Shown here piece after piece: positions 47,172 through 60,740 of a stretch of 64,000 nt of DNA. Position numbers and translations under genes: made by a program. The stretch comes from Paragonimus westermani. Its lineage: Eukaryota > Platyhelminthes > Trematoda > Plagiorchiida > Troglotrematidae. The stretch lies in contig QNGE01000289.1 of assembly GCA_008508345.1 (NCBI GenBank), forward strand, positions 233,995 to 297,994, given 5' to 3'. The notes below the pieces were generated by a model. The model was not told where the DNA came from. It saw only the letters and a list, made by a program, of their open reading frames with translations, and did no database searches. Numbering within the stretch: position 1 is the first letter of the stretch; every line of letters starts with the position of its first letter.

Positions 47172-50100
47172 TGCAATCCGATGACAAACGAGGTCATAGT
47201 GGACTGGATGACATTTTCAAGTTGCCTACACTCAGAAACAATGAGTCGAGAGTAATCTGGTATATACATGCTGTCATGCGACTGATCGTAAAGCGTCGTT
47301 ACGATTAGGACACTACTGCGGCTTCTGTACAACAGAACCGAGGAATGGTTACCACGAATAGCGAGATTTGTGGGTCTAATGTACTGTGTGACCATCAACA
47401 TTTACTAGTTCAAACAAATATGAGATTATGTGCACAACCAATAAAACTTTATCTCTGGGTCGAATTTTGTCGACATACCTGAAATTAGTGGTGTATTCAC
47501 CGCAGTAACTAGTGTCCAAAAAATACTGTTAACAATAGCAAGAAGGACCACACTCAACCATCTGATACCAAGTAATCCCCTGATTAACACATTCATGCAC
47601 ACATGTACAACTAGTACAGTACCAAAGCAGGAAGACAGTTGTGAGAAAACAATCAGTCATGTATAAACGCAACAGAGACAAACTAAGTCACTGGAAGATT
47701 GTAGCCGTGCGACTACCCATAATGCGCACACACGTAGAAACTACCAGACCAAGCCAACTAACTAGTTAAAACCTAGGCTTACAAAACGTTTCGGATATGG
47801 ATGAGTGATCGCACACATTTCCCATCAGAACTGTGCAAGTTCAATCAATCCGTTAAAGAGTCTGCATTTATATTCTTTTATCCCGAAAAGTAAGTGTGTT
47901 GTCAGGATTGTAAAATAAAGTTCAAGTGTATTACGTTAGGTCAAGGCAATAAACAAGATCGCAACCAGAAACGACTCAATCATAGGTGAATACACGTAAG
48001 CGTGTACCTCATAAGTAAGCACAGTATTGTGCAACGGTCTTCAACTTTCTAATCGGGCAGGCGCAGGTGTTCATTCAGGGGATGATATTCATCAGGACTT
48101 GAGTTCATCCAAATACAGTTATATCAAGTAGGCCAGATAGGAAGAACTGTGAGAAAAGTGACAGCAGTGTGTGTGCAAACGATGTCACATCGAAGTAGTT
48201 AGATGGTGACACATAAGTCAGATCAAGCCGAGGGAATTTTTTATAACTGAACATTTAATATATGTTCCCATTAGTGTACAGCAAAATTATCTCACATACA
48301 AAGACACTTCTATCACCACTGGCTATGGCCATGTGCATATCATCATATGTGGCTGAGAAAAGCAATACTGCTCAGGAGCACGATACTGCTTTGCACATAG
48401 CTTTTACGCCAATTTGTAAGTTAGACTGCATAATGAAGTCGTGTCCAATTCATTCCAGAGCTAGTTTGATCCCCACTAATGAGTGATCCAAATTTTCATA
48501 GAATTGATTAAAGGTGGAATCCCAAACATTCGCTATCTCGCATTATTAAGCAGATCCTGAGAGAGAGAATACTCCGAAGAAACTCCATTTGCAGCGTGAA
48601 ATGAACACTGGCTAGTGGCCTAATCTTTTGAACAAAATGCTTATCCGTTTCGCTTAGCTCCAAGTGTGTGAACTATCACCAAGGACTGGAGTTGTAAGCT
48701 GACCCGGAATTCGCATGGAAACCATGGAAACTATTCAGTGAAACGGCAACATGAGTTGAAACAAGCCTTATGTTTAGGAGTAGAAGAGGTCCAGATTACC
48801 TAAACCGCGGTTGTCTTGGCTGTTGACTTGAGATCAATGAGACCATATGTGAGGAAGATTGGCAGTGTACCATAAAACATTCGCGTCAACCCGATAAATG
48901 AAAGACCATGCAAAAATCAACGCATCAGGTCAGAACAATATTTTTGTAATCAACGGAACTCGAGCAGTACGTCCAATATGCTATGGAAAGTGTGTTTATG
49001 ACATCGTAAGTTTCGTAAACACAACAGAGTAACCTACCCAACCATTACTTCGCACATGTTATCGATTAGTTGTCGTGACGTCTGCATCACCCAAGAACGG
49101 ATCGACGCGTGTGCTGACAAACGAGTGCAAACTTACCCAAGTGACTGAATGCGTAACGGTGTGGATAACAAGAGGATAAATAGGATGTGGTCGATTGAGA
49201 AACGCTTAGAAACTGGGTTATTTTTCAGAGCTGAAACTATTCAAGGTGTTATTATTTACAGTAAACCCCGAGTGTTGAGAAAATAGCAAGCAACACTGTA
49301 TGAACAACAGGCTTATCTAAGTTGATTTAACGAGCTTCGGATCACAAACTGATCGCTGTTGTGTGACATGCAAGATGGTTTAGGAGTGGAGAGTGTAAAT
49401 ACCCAAACCGCGAAAGAAGCAAACACACAAACCAGACCTGAATAAACGACCACATTACCAGTGATCGGACGTTGTTGTCACCGTGCCACCGCGAGTCTAA
49501 TTGCCAGTATCCACTCTTTTCCGTGGATTTTCCCCATTAGATGAGAGGCCAAAAACGTTGGTATGACGAAACACCCAGGAATTTACAAGAACACTACACG
49601 GCCAGTTATTTGTATAGATTAACGATTGCGGTCTTTCAAAAATGTATTCAGTGCTCAAAACAAATACAATCTTCAAAGAAAAGTGATAGCCCTCGAACAA
49701 GATTAGGACTAATGACAGCTTGAGGTTGACAATGCAAATGGTGTTAAACAAAAATGTTTAGCATTTGCCGTTAGTTGGAATTTACAGTTGACATGAAAAC
49801 AGGGTGAGTTCCGTTTGATTATGCACACAGAGTTATGTTTTAAAAATACAGTAAGCAAAAAGACCGGGAGTAAGTAGGTTTACGTTCGTGACTTAAGACA
49901 GTAAACGGAATCTTAACATCTCACGGTACATTTCACCTATCGTTATTGGTGAACTGCATCAAGGGAACTCAGCGTTTTAAGTTACTGACTTTGTTAACAG
50001 TACAGCGAACGGCGTTCCAAAGGCACTCAATATGATAAGAAACTCATTAGTAAGGTCTTCAAGACAACGTTCAAAGGCTTTTTACTGTAATTGGTTCAGG

Positions 50101-52205
50101 TCACGCTGATATACTGTCGTAGAAACCGAGTGCAAAGTCACACATCCCACAACAGCCATCATGAGTTCGAACATGCATACAGACTGCACGAATTCCTCCA
50201 AACGCGGTTCAGACCGATCCCCTAATAGTATTAAGTAGATACAGTATCCGAGCTTCGGTCGCGCCAACCGCAGCAAACGTCAGTCACCTCTCGCTGTGAT
50301 GGTCACTCCTCTTCCCATTTCCAAATTTGCATCACCGATTGCAAAACATCGCGACAACCCCATTTTAAAGTGGTTTCGGATTGCGTTTGAAACACTGACA
50401 ATCTGCTGTTATGAGCTACCAATCGAAACAAGTCAATTCTCGTTGTCACCAGGTATGATATGCCCCTGTGGTCGTCTAACAACATGACTTCTAATTAAGC
50501 TCACCCAATGAACCGCAACGATACACGTTTGATGTGATGCCATTACAGGGAAGGCGGTGACTTAATCCCAGATGCGAAGAACGGGAAAAACAAACGCATG
50601 GGGGGCAGGTAAATAGGATGGTAAACAGTAAGTGCCTCATGCAGTTAGGAAGATATCACGTTGTGAGCGCAAGCACTATAGTAACAGTTATACTGGTGGG
50701 GAGCTAATAGTTGTTGGAATGTGTACTGCTCAAGAGGTCATATTCTGAAAATAGGCATGATGATAGTCAGTGCTTCAGAAAGGGTGAAATCTGGCAATCA
50801 CCTAGGGTCTTTTAGGCCGAAAATCATAACATAATTTCTCTGTGTGACAGCTTAAGACGTTCCAAGCAGGGGAATTACGAATGACGTACAAAGCGACGTT
50901 GTCATCAAGGACCAACCAAAACCGTCAGTGGAGTTCGTATCGATGGTGTTTGTGTTCCTCATTTTAATTTATTATGTTTAGCAAATATTTCGTCATGGTC
51001 TGAGTTCACATCTTTTCCGATGCCCTTCATCCTTACACTGATTGTGGCGCTAACGTTAGTATGCAGGGTTGAATTAGATACAGATTTAAGGAATCAAGTT
51101 AAGATCCTCTGGGGGTCCGTAAACCAATCAGAAAACAAGTGTAGCGTGTGTGTGACTGGTCGATCGTCGAGATTACCCTCACTTTGTAGCCAGGCTGACA
51201 TGGCCAGCACATCGTTTAGGTATAAAAGAATTCGGCGAAGAAGCGATCGCATGCTGTGACGTCTAAAAACTTAACGTTCAGCAGGATTGAGAAATGTAGA
51301 CGTCTTGGTGTGTTATTGCCCAAGTCGAGTGGCGGGAATGAAAAAATCCAACAAATTCGGATGTCATGTGATGCGTAGGACAGAGTGGAAGAAGAAAGAA
51401 TGGACGTTTGTGGATAACGCATTAAGAGAAGCATAACAGTGTCAAGCGTTCCAATGAGAGTGGTTGGCTGAAAAGAACCCTAAACAAAGTAGGCAGGTGC
51501 TTTGTGAAGCTTCGAAACAAAAGTCATTCACTTCCCACGGTACACTAGATGTGGTTAGTAACCTTTCCGTACCAACCCACATATTAAAACGATGCTTAAA
51601 TCAGATGGGGATTCAGTCCAGAAGTCCTGATCACGTACCGCTTTTAAAGAAGAGATATAGGGGAAAAACAATATCGTCACTGAAAGAGACACTTATGCAC
51701 GATAAGCGTTTGTAACATACGTGAACATCTTTACCATACATTAAAAGACCAGGACTTATTTCACCTACTGTATACTCACAAAAATCAACCGCGCGAACTA
51801 ACTGATCGGTCGAACTAGAACATAGAAAGTGTTTAGGGCACACGATAGTTGCGATTCAAAAAAGTAACAAAACTTGAAAAAGTGAAGAAATGAACACGAT
51901 AGTCTGACGGTTGAACAAAGTTGAGCATACAATTTAATGCGTCACACTGTCACCCAGCTAACCTACAATCTGGTCATTAACCAACAGTTTATTTTCTTAC
52001 AGACAGAAGAAAAATAACGATTACGCGGTAGGACAACAATGTTATAAAGTTTTCCAGATTAAAAGGAGATAAGCAGTTACATTTGTCCTTCGATAACAAA
52101 ATGAGAGTGGATAAACGTTTTCAAAAAGAATGCCTCTAGAATGTATCTGGTCTAGGCAAAGTCCATATAAGGCTCGCGGAATTAGTACCAAGGAACAAGA
52201 CATAC

Positions 52206-52321
52206 CTGTAATAAGCATACTGATTAGCAATAAAGTAGAATCCGGATGCACAAAAATTGGCCAGCAAAGCTAGCACCGTCAGGATACCCAAGACAAATAT
52301 TTTCCGTTGCCGTGTAGCCAT
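52206..52321 (-). CDS. SLC46-type transporter, exon 1 (first coding exon)
   Basis: The ATG is at 52319-52321 in the context AACAATGGC, and the exon is 38 codons plus two bases. MATRQRKIFVLG starts with a short basic cytoplasmic end, then a hydrophobic helix 1 (residues about 8-31, IFVLGILTVLALLANFCASG), ending FIANQYAYY. LANF followed by QY in helix 1 is shared with human PCFT. The donor is TTACAG/GTATGT, and the phase-2 end fits exon 2 exactly. An AG acceptor lies 13 bp upstream of the ATG. Confidence 0.82.
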
Positions 52322-52345
52322 TGTTGAACGCCGGCTGCAATCGAG
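52322..52345 (-). promoter_or_regulatory. Possible splice acceptor just before the start codon
   Basis: On the minus strand ATCTCGATTGCAG ends at 52335, leaving a 13-nt leader CCGGCGTTCAACA before ATG. It could be the 3' end of a 5'-UTR intron, or a spliced-leader acceptor as is common in flatworms. The polypyrimidine tract is modest. Confidence 0.4.
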
Positions 52346-55300
52346 ATAGGAGGTAATTAAGGGGAATTGAACTTTAATGAGGAGTTAAAATACAGAACAC
52401 TCCGAAAAAAGGAAGTTCCAGTTATTTCAAGTCGACCAGTAAAATAAGCGAATAGGGCGGTGGTCATACTCAGCTATCACATCAACGGTCGTTGGCTATA
52501 CAAAGACTACCAGAACATCAGAATATATGGCAGTTCGCACAGGAGGAATCACTAGCGTTTATAACAGTACGGTTAGAGTGATGATTAGAAAATAGAATCG
52601 GTAACTAACAAACCAATTAGCCCAGGCGTACAAGTGTGATTCTAAATGGGCACTATCTGCGTGGCCAAAATGATTATTTTGACCTCCAAGATACACTTTG
52701 AAACTAGTTTATTGTAGTTAACAACCTGTTGTGGATTCTTTTGGTACACGTGAGGGTGTTAGGTTTTGAGAGCACCATGAACAGCAATAATTGTTCCAGC
52801 GAACAGCTTGTCATTTGCACAAAACGATTCGGGGTGTGTGGTGCACTCGAGGCAATAAAATTGTGTAAGTTAAAGAAAGATATCAATGACTATGACTGTC
52901 TGATAATCCGTATTGGAGACGCACAGAAGAAGGACTGAAAAATACCTAGAAAGATGTCCATTTCAGATTTAGTAAGAAATACCGAAAGGTAAAGCATTAT
53001 AAAGCAAAACAAAACAGGAAAATACAAAACGCGCACTCAAGGAAGACATAGGCCAATGTCGACAAACAACGACTTAGCGGCACTGACATCGGGGGTAGTA
53101 CACCACAAGAAAAAAGGAAAGAGTCAGGTGACCCCGACAGGAATATTAAGATGACGGGACCAGAATAAGCAGCAACTGCATGTCCTACAGTCCTCTGTCG
53201 GAAACGGTCTAACAGCTTGAATTATTGAGGTGTAACAAGACTTTTGATTCAGACCTTCTTTCACCTTTGCTTTCCAGAAATTAATACTCAAACCAACAAC
53301 ACCAATTCGGAAGGTTTGTACATCCGAAGAGGTATCTCATGCATGTTGCTTAGCAACGGCTGATATTGTTGTCCAAGAGCGATCCACAGTCCACAGAGCA
53401 TCCACTTCGACTCCCTCGTGTCCACTTAATCACTGATTTGGTACTTTGTCCACTCAACATACAGATAACTGAAAATGAGTCAAGTAAAAAAGGGGCTGAT
53501 TGGGAATGCACTCGCAAGCACAAATAGGATTCCATCACATGAATCATAATTCTCCTATCAATGGATTCAAGGTTTACAGCAAAATTCCCTGCAACCCGTT
53601 GTTCTCTGGCATATAAAACAGAACAGCATCGGTGTCAAGGTCCAAATTATACCCACACACCCATACATCTTTGCAACAGTGCTCAAAAGTGTAATGGACA
53701 ACGATCAGTCCGATATCTATATCAAGGCCAAAACTAAAATATACTTTACGCACTTAGGATTACAGGATTATGTGAGAACAATTCGAAGAGAAACAAGCAC
53801 ATAAGTACTACACCGTTCTCCCTACAGTTAACCAGTGGAACTAATAAATAATTCATTGGTCATATAGTAATGAACACAAATCAGTATGGGTATACCAGAA
53901 GAACAACATTTTTGCGGAACCTTTTGTATTTGTTAGACGAAGAAACAGATTGGACGAACCAAGCAGAGCTTTTTGGTCTTTCACGGAAGCTTGAGATAAC
54001 CTTTCGACTAGGTTAACCGTTAGTTGAAGTTCCGCAAGTTGGAAGTATACACTACCTACACTTGTCACCTGTTTTGAGTGTACAGCCTTCTGAGGGATCA
54101 AACGATTAGACTTTCGGTTCGTTTATAACGACCGTCAAGTTTCTAGAACGTACTGTGGTTAGAGCCGCTGTCTATGACAAGAGTGACGTGGGGGTCCACG
54201 GAATCCCCGACTACCAATGTTGTTCATATACATGAACGACCCTGTCAAAATACAACAGTAATTAAGATATCCTGGGTGATCCAGAATAGCCTGTGCTCTA
54301 ATCATGCGGACAAAAGAATGAGACTTAGATGAAATCACAAAAAGTGTATATCAGCTGTGTCTTAAAACACCCTGAACTAACTATCGACATCCAAAAGGGG
54401 TCGGTGTAAGAATTAGGAGTGAATGTGGGCGGGTAACGTGCAACAGCAAAACTCACTCAAACTCACTCTCTTGGCCACTTGCCATTTCAAGAACAGTGAC
54501 CGGTTTTTCATTTCAAAAGGGTCTTGTGATTTTTTGGATTTGAGCCCTTCCACTCTCCGTGGGATAATGTAACTAATACCATCTATGAATTTATGGTCAC
54601 CCTCAAGCACAGTAATCCACGAAGTGAGGACAAGTGAGAGGACCCGAAGAGAGTGAAAAAGGAATGAATTGAAAATTCATTACAGTCTTCTTCAAACAAC
54701 CAAAATCTGTCAAACTGGGACGTGAAGCACGAAACGTTTGAGTGCGCACGTCAACGTCGAGAATCAACTGTTAATCTTTTCCTTGCAGTTACAAAAGTGA
54801 AATTGAATGCCAAACACATACTGTTGTCGGGCTACTCAGACTTATTGCACAGCCGTTTACAACATAACTGAATCCTCTACATCCAGCCGGCTTTCCGGAA
54901 ACCCTTTCATCAGCTGAATTTCCGGCACACCACGGATAAGATTGAGCTTTAAGTTGAACAGGTAAAGCATAGCGAGAAAAGGCCAAACTCATCCCAGAAT
55001 GCTAAAAAAGCATCCCGTAGCCTCGTTAGATCATTCCACAAATAATGTATGCTGGCATTTCTATTGGCATCAGTTCCACAGAATGAACGACTAAAGTAAT
55101 CGTCCTATACCAGTCAGTTGATTACCAATCCTCCACTAGTTAACGACCTAGCGACTTGACTAGCATCTCGTGCAAGACAGTACATCTTGAAAGTAAAATC
55201 TTAAAACATTCTGCAAATAGTCACATCGCAATATCACACCTGAAACTCTAAACAAGTCCGTCCTGTGTGGTTAGTATGTATCACTTTATATACAACTTGC

Positions 55301-58139
55301 CGGAAAGCGAAGAAGCTGGCCTTCACCTCCTGAAGTAAATTGCGCCTTCTTCATAACTGTCCTAGTAAACTCGGATTTGCCTGAGGCTAAGCAAGAAATT
55401 TGGTCAATATAATAAGTTTTCCCTGGCAACACTATCTCGGATACTACATGCAGTTTCACCGTCGAAATGTTCGTTTTGATTTTATGGAAACGCTTTATTT
55501 CGTGGTAACTTACAACCAAATAAGTTCTTTTATATCATGCTAGAAGCGGAAAACATTTTCAAACAACGAAATCAATTAATTAACCGGTAAGCTTTCTCAT
55601 TCTTCGGTTCAGGCAATTCTTGAATTGAAGGTGAAAGCATTTTAGGGGTACTTGTAATCGGAGGTGCCCATGAGCCTGGAAAAGAAGACAACTAAATGGA
55701 TATACGAAACAACCCTCGTCATGCCATAGGCTGAGATACCCGATAAACAAGAGTGGGACATTCACAATCACAATTTTGTAATCGTGAGTCCAACTGTGTT
55801 GAAGGTGCTGTTGCTGGGCCAGACAATCTCGCTTCTGTAAACCTAAGTATAACTGTAGAGACTCAGAAGTCCACCTAGGAACCCAACGCTAAGAATTGGG
55901 TTGATTTATTTCATCGTCTGGGTTTCAAACTTACTGTTGTGAACACATGCTGAAAAAGTGTGGACAGAAAGTTATTGAGTCACAGTCAACTGAGGTGGCA
56001 ACACTCAAGTGACAGAAGGGAGTTAAAAACTATGAAGAATATTCATTTGAAATCTGGACAGACATCGATCATGTTCATAAAATATCTCTTAAGCTGCGTG
56101 AAAAATCAAGATTCAGCAGGAGAGAAGCAGAGAGGGACGAGACAACAGTCATAGTGAAAAAAACACCAAAACCGCATCGGGGATGAAATAAGCGAGTGGG
56201 ACTAAAGTACGTATCTTCTGACGTATCGAGATACTAGTAACCAATGTGGATATTTTCAAGAACCCAAAATGAAACGGGAAATTTCCCAGATGGTAAGGTA
56301 AGACTTCTATCACCATGTTATACGGAGGCAAAGGAACTAGCGAAATCAGCAGCTGCCGAATTTAGAACGCAGTTGAGAGCGGTTATCTCGAGTAGTCTTA
56401 TTCTTCAACAGGCGGTATCTGTGGCACATCGCAAAGGTAGCTTTCACAAGTCTTTTTTCATATTGCGTTTACTTCCCCACCTGCTTTTATCAATAAGACT
56501 AGGCTGAGGGAATCACAAGTCAGCCATCGGTAGGGGTTTGTGAACAACCCCCCCCCCCAAAGTCTTTGTAATGATCTCAGGAAGCCCATTTCTAACGTGA
56601 CTGGTTCTCATTTGAGTGACACTCGCCACCAAGTGAAACTGTACCAGGCGTTGCCGTTCATCAACAAACTTCCTAAGGCACAGAGATTTCAGAGTAAAAC
56701 TGTTGGCAACAGCAGAGTCGTCCGTTATCAGTCTAAAACCAGTGCCTCTGTACGCAAAACGGGCTCTCACAAACTGTTCATCTCCCTTAGACAACTAACC
56801 CCAGGTCACATGAAGCCCGCGTAAGTACGAACCAATTCGCAACGACAGGCGCCTGTGTTGTGGCAGGCAGATGAGCCATTATCACATGTTTGTAAATACC
56901 TCCACTCCTCACAACAGACTGTGATTCTCCCCCCATATATTAATCCTAATGACGTAGTTGGCTTGTTCCGATTTTCACAAACAATTAGCAGGGTTAGCCA
57001 AGGAACATTAAGATCAGAAAGTGTGATCTCCTGATGATCCTAGGAGTCAGTTGGCCACTGCTAAATAAGAAGACAATTCTGTAACTGCAAAATTCTGGTC
57101 CGCAGGTTGCAAACCCCCCGTCGGCAGTAAAAAAGCCTACGTTAAAAGCACCGAAAAAACATCCTTCAGTTGTAAACAGACAGTTTGTTTATGACGGCGC
57201 AAACCGAAGGGATCAGTACACGCGTGACTATTGGATAGGGTGGACAGGTTGGGTAAACACGTGACTGCAGGCCACAGTGATTGAATGGCGCTCGAAGAAT
57301 GCCAGCTATCCATTCATAATCCGTAACGCTTGGAGAACCCGGCAAAATGCGTGGAACAGACTGTCCTATGGGTCGCCTGATAACTTCCTGAAGAAGGTAT
57401 AGGTATCGAAGTATAATGAGGTGATGTCACCGGATACCACAATATTCGGTGTTTTACAAACGTGTGTAGCGTTATACTTCCAGGGATTACATTTCAGCCG
57501 ACTTACTTGAGACTGTGATGAGGATATTGTGGTTTTTCGCAATGCATGCTGGTGTGATGGGAACGGAATGCTTTTTTCAGTTGGCATTCATTACTGAAAA
57601 TTACGAAACAGAAGATACCGGCCTAAAGACCGCCTTAGCCTTTTTGTGATATAACATACAAAATAGTCCCAAATCTTATTGCTCCATATTGTGCCCAAAT
57701 CATCAGGAAAGCTTGTGTAATCTGTACTGCTTTACAGTTTGTCCGTGTGCCATTTCGCAATGTCGATGTCGCATATGGCGTTATGCATGACCCTTTGTAC
57801 ATCCGGTGTAATAACTATTCGGTCAAAAATCTCAACGAATTTTCGTATGTTGAATTTGCTTGACGCGTATCTGTGAACAGTGGCTTGATGTGCCGTGTAC
57901 CGAATTAGTCAGCCAGGTCAAATTATTCTTCTGATGCAAATACTTTTTACATAACTATAAGTTAGTAAATTTACATATTTTGATTCGATTTGCTGTCGAT
58001 TGTTCGTTTATAATAGCCCGATGTTCGCTTGGCCACTGATGTTTACGTTCGGCCGCTCGTATCGGGTGGCACTAGTGAGTAACCAATGGATAACTTAGGA
58101 AGCGGGTGCTTGGTAGCGGCTGTCAAACGAGTTTTTTCG
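52346..58139. other. Upstream region, no gene seen
   Basis: This is 5' of the transporter. It contains a (C)n run at about 56548-56558 and several open frames under 95 residues (for example 56244-56507 and 56540-56824) with no domain that I recognise. I cannot identify a promoter. Confidence 0.45.
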
Positions 58140-58760
58140 TTCAGTTCTTACATTTGCACAGACTCAGATGGTTAGGTCGTGTGCTAAGGATGCTAGCTAG
58201 TCGCCTGCAACAGCGAGCAATCTTTGCTGGCGTTGCGGCCGATTAGTGTATGGTGCGAGATGGACAAGTGATGACCTCGCGAAGAGAAACGAAATCGTTC
58301 ACCAAGTGGTTAGCTACTGTAAGCCGGGTTCGTCTCCCGGGCTGGGGTGCTGGCTACTCACAGAGTCGGTGGTTGGAGACTATAGGTGAGATGGCGGCTA
58401 ATAGAGTTCAGTGGCGTGAATGTTGTCGTTTTTTGGCCGAGTTGTCACTGAAGTGAATGCACTTAATGACGCGGGGCAATGAAAGTCGTAGAGAAGCTGT
58501 CTTGCTAATGACGCTTTACTTTCACCTACACTTCGGTTATTTGTTTACAAGGTGTAGGCACCTTGATGTTGAATGTGTGAATATAGACGTAGCCACATTT
58601 TTTCATCAGTCAGGTCCCTTCCCGCTCCCTTTTTTTTCTCTTCTCTGCTGATACAGGGTTTGAAGAAGAAAATAATTTCTTCTTCAATGTTATGTGGCAG
58701 TTGAGCATCAGTGTGAACCACTGATGTACTGTTGTATATGATGATAATAATGATGACGAC
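58140..58760 (+). repeat. 5'-truncated RTE-like LINE copy
   Basis: It starts abruptly at a CTTACATTTGCACAGACTC sequence that matches the last third of the longer LINE copy and keeps an open 3' end from 58250 to 58456 (GWGAGYSQSRWLETIGEMAA). The 3' UTR block GGTGTAGGCACCTTGATG and a GATGATAATAATGATGACGA tail close it. One stop breaks the frame near 58245. It lies directly before the gag remnant of gypsy relic 3. Confidence 0.85.
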
Positions 58761-58774
58761 AATTGTAATGGCCT

Positions 58775-60740
58775 CTCAGTCACATTTTGTCAGATTTTTG
58801 GGTCAATGCAATAGCAATACTTTTCGCTCCTTTCGAGAAAACAACCCTAAATCGTGGTTTGTGCACCTAGAAGCCTCCCTATATTATGGTTACACCCTTT
58901 TTGTTACTAAAGTGCAGCACTACTACCTTACGTCGTTGGCAATATTTTGGATGCTATTCTGGAGCTGCCGGATCTCAGGAAGTCGCACAAGCAAGTGAAA
59001 GCAGCGGCGACTGAGCATTTTGGCTCGTCCAACCGCCAGCACACTACTCGACTTTTAAGCGCGATTGACCTCGATGACCGTAAACTACTGCGGCTCCTTT
59101 ACCGCATGCAACGGTTAGTAGGCATAACAAAACTAAAAGAGGTTCTTTCAGAGATGTGGCCACAACATTTACTAGAGAGTATGCCAAACACTCTGAGCGC
59201 TAACCCTACAGCAACCCTGATACAGTCAGTGGATACGGTCGAATGAAACTGGAGGAACTACATCATGACGATTTACCTACTCCCTCCGAGCAGTCAGGGC
59301 CCGATTATCAATCTGACCGCCCAACTTGCTCACCAAACTGAAAAGGTTTCAGGTCTTAACGATGCAACCCTTGTAACATGTTCGGTTACTCCCATCTGAC
59401 AGTACGACGCTCGTCCAGGGTTGCATGCACCTCAGCTACAGCAACGGAACGCCAATCCTGATAACTGAAGGGGTCACTAGCAACTGGACAAACATCCTCA
59501 ACGATGAAAAAAGCATCGCAGTTTTGGCACAGTCAGCAAACAGACCATTCAAACCTCCCGTGACTTCTAAGTCATCTTGTCGTCTTCAAAAAACCACAGA
59601 TCTGGAATTTGCCATCCCCTTGACAGTGGTACTCAGATCAACATGGTTTGAACTGGAGCACACAAATTAAATCAGTCGATCGCCTCGAATCCTCGCACAG
59701 CCAACGAAAGCACTATCAAAGTGTTTGGCTAGATCAGTTGTATACTTAACCTGAGTCTTCGCAAACGTGTTTGCTGAATCTTCACGAGCACCGACGTCGA
59801 AATGACCATAATTTGCACCGACATTCTCCAATAGTTCTATCTTCTAGTAGACTCCAAATGATGCTGCCTGATCGATCAGAGGATAGGGCATATCGTAAGC
59901 GGAAATTTGACCAATAGAGTTTCAATCAATGCAGTAGATCAAAGCTCTACGAAATTAATTTAGTTCAATTTCCTAAACGACCAGTTCTCTATTGTCTGCC
60001 GACTTCATCTGCGCTTACCATCACAGATATCAAGAGGCAGTACATAGTTACGGCCAGCCAGCCGATGTTAGCCAAAGCTCGCAGATTGACATCGGATAAC
60101 TTGAAAAAAGCTTGCGCCGAGTTCGTACACATGCTCAAACGTGAGTTCACTCGCTCTTAATAGAGCTCAGAATTTATATATCTAAAACATTATTAAAATG
60201 GCGACCAAATTGAGATTACTGTTCCCTTAATAACGCTACGACAACTGATAGATACCGGATTTTGCACACACACGAATAGCCATCATGGTACCCATGCGCT
60301 CCCGTAAACTAAACTGATGTGTGCCTGCCACCAGCTATCGGCTACTGACGAAGATGTTGCTAAGGCGAATGTTATGAAACCAATCGGTTTGATGGAATTT
60401 CTACGTATGAACTTTGGTGTACGAAACGGTTTGAACGCTTCAAGGTTTCCTCGACGACGTCACGCAAGGTTTGAATTTTGTCTACCAATACACTGACAAT
60501 TTGTCAGATTCAAACATCTTTTTCGAACATAAGAATCACATGTGACAGCCCTTTGAAGGATTACCAAATTTCGGTGTAACCAGTAAAAGAAAAAAGATTA
60601 TTGCTGGACAACTCACAGTCGAGTTCATGGGAGGCCTTGTCGATCCGAATTATATTCGACTGTTGGTTAATAAGGTAGAAATTTATGGCAGCGTCTGTCC
60701 TACAACGTCTGCTTTCATCCGTCACCCCGACGAAAGTCCA
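58775..60740 (+). mobile_element. Gypsy relic 3, left part (gag, protease, early RT)
   Basis: The gag remnant has NPKSWFVHLEASLYYGY, then in another frame FDAILELPDLRKSHKQVK and DDRKLLRLLYRMQRLVG (58947-59246), the usual order in flatworm gypsy gags. Protease-like RTANESTIKVFG and FTSTDVEMTIICTDIL follow near 59690-59840. ARRLTSDNLKKACAEF comes at about 60080. RT blocks come next: WRPN-stop-DYCSLNNATTTDRY at about 60198, GLMEFLRMNFGVRNGL at about 60390 and VEFMGGLVDPNYIRLL near 60620. No frame is intact and no LTR was found. The LINE on the minus strand cuts it at about 60738. Confidence 0.8.

Larger units (their letters stand above)
35415..52205 (-). other. Intron 1 of the SLC46-type gene
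   Basis: This 16.8 kb intron has donor ACAG/GTATGT and acceptor TTCACAG. Gypsy element 2 (37974-42404) lies inside in the same orientation as the gene. A (TTA)n run is at 47152-47171. Outside the element I found no exon, although the short first extracellular loop would allow one. Long parts (42.5-52.2 kb, and 35.4-37.9 kb) show only short uninformative frames. Confidence 0.6.
4638..52321 (-). other. SLC46-type MFS transporter gene (seven coding exons)
   Basis: This is the full span of a minus-strand gene. Its exons are 52206-52321, 35212-35414, 32113-32376, 26804-27048, 16674-16822, 14065-14399 and 4638-4837. Junction phases run 2,1,1,0,2,1 and all fit, giving 503 residues; SLC46 members are usually about 450-480. 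Known members of the family are 12-helix plasma-membrane or lysosomal transporters that carry folates, bile-acid-like or peptide-derived solutes. The substrate cannot be named from sequence. Family signatures seen are the first helix ending in a QY-aromatic segment, an MFS motif A (GRLSDQYGRR), and a helix 7-8 loop PFCW that matches the PLCW of human PCFT. Introns total about 46 kb and hold several retroelements. Small extra exons could have been missed. Confidence 0.82.

Noticed and set aside
56244..56824. Two adjacent plus-strand frames of 87 and 94 residues
   Set aside because: They are in different frames with no conserved motif and are probably chance.
58732..58998. Plus-strand frame read as a host protein
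   Set aside because: It contains gypsy gag sequence (WFVHLEA) behind the LINE tail.
60145..60175. CGCTCTTAATAGAGCTCAG resembling the SINE body block
   Set aside because: Only about 25 bp match, and the site lies within continuous gypsy RT sequence.
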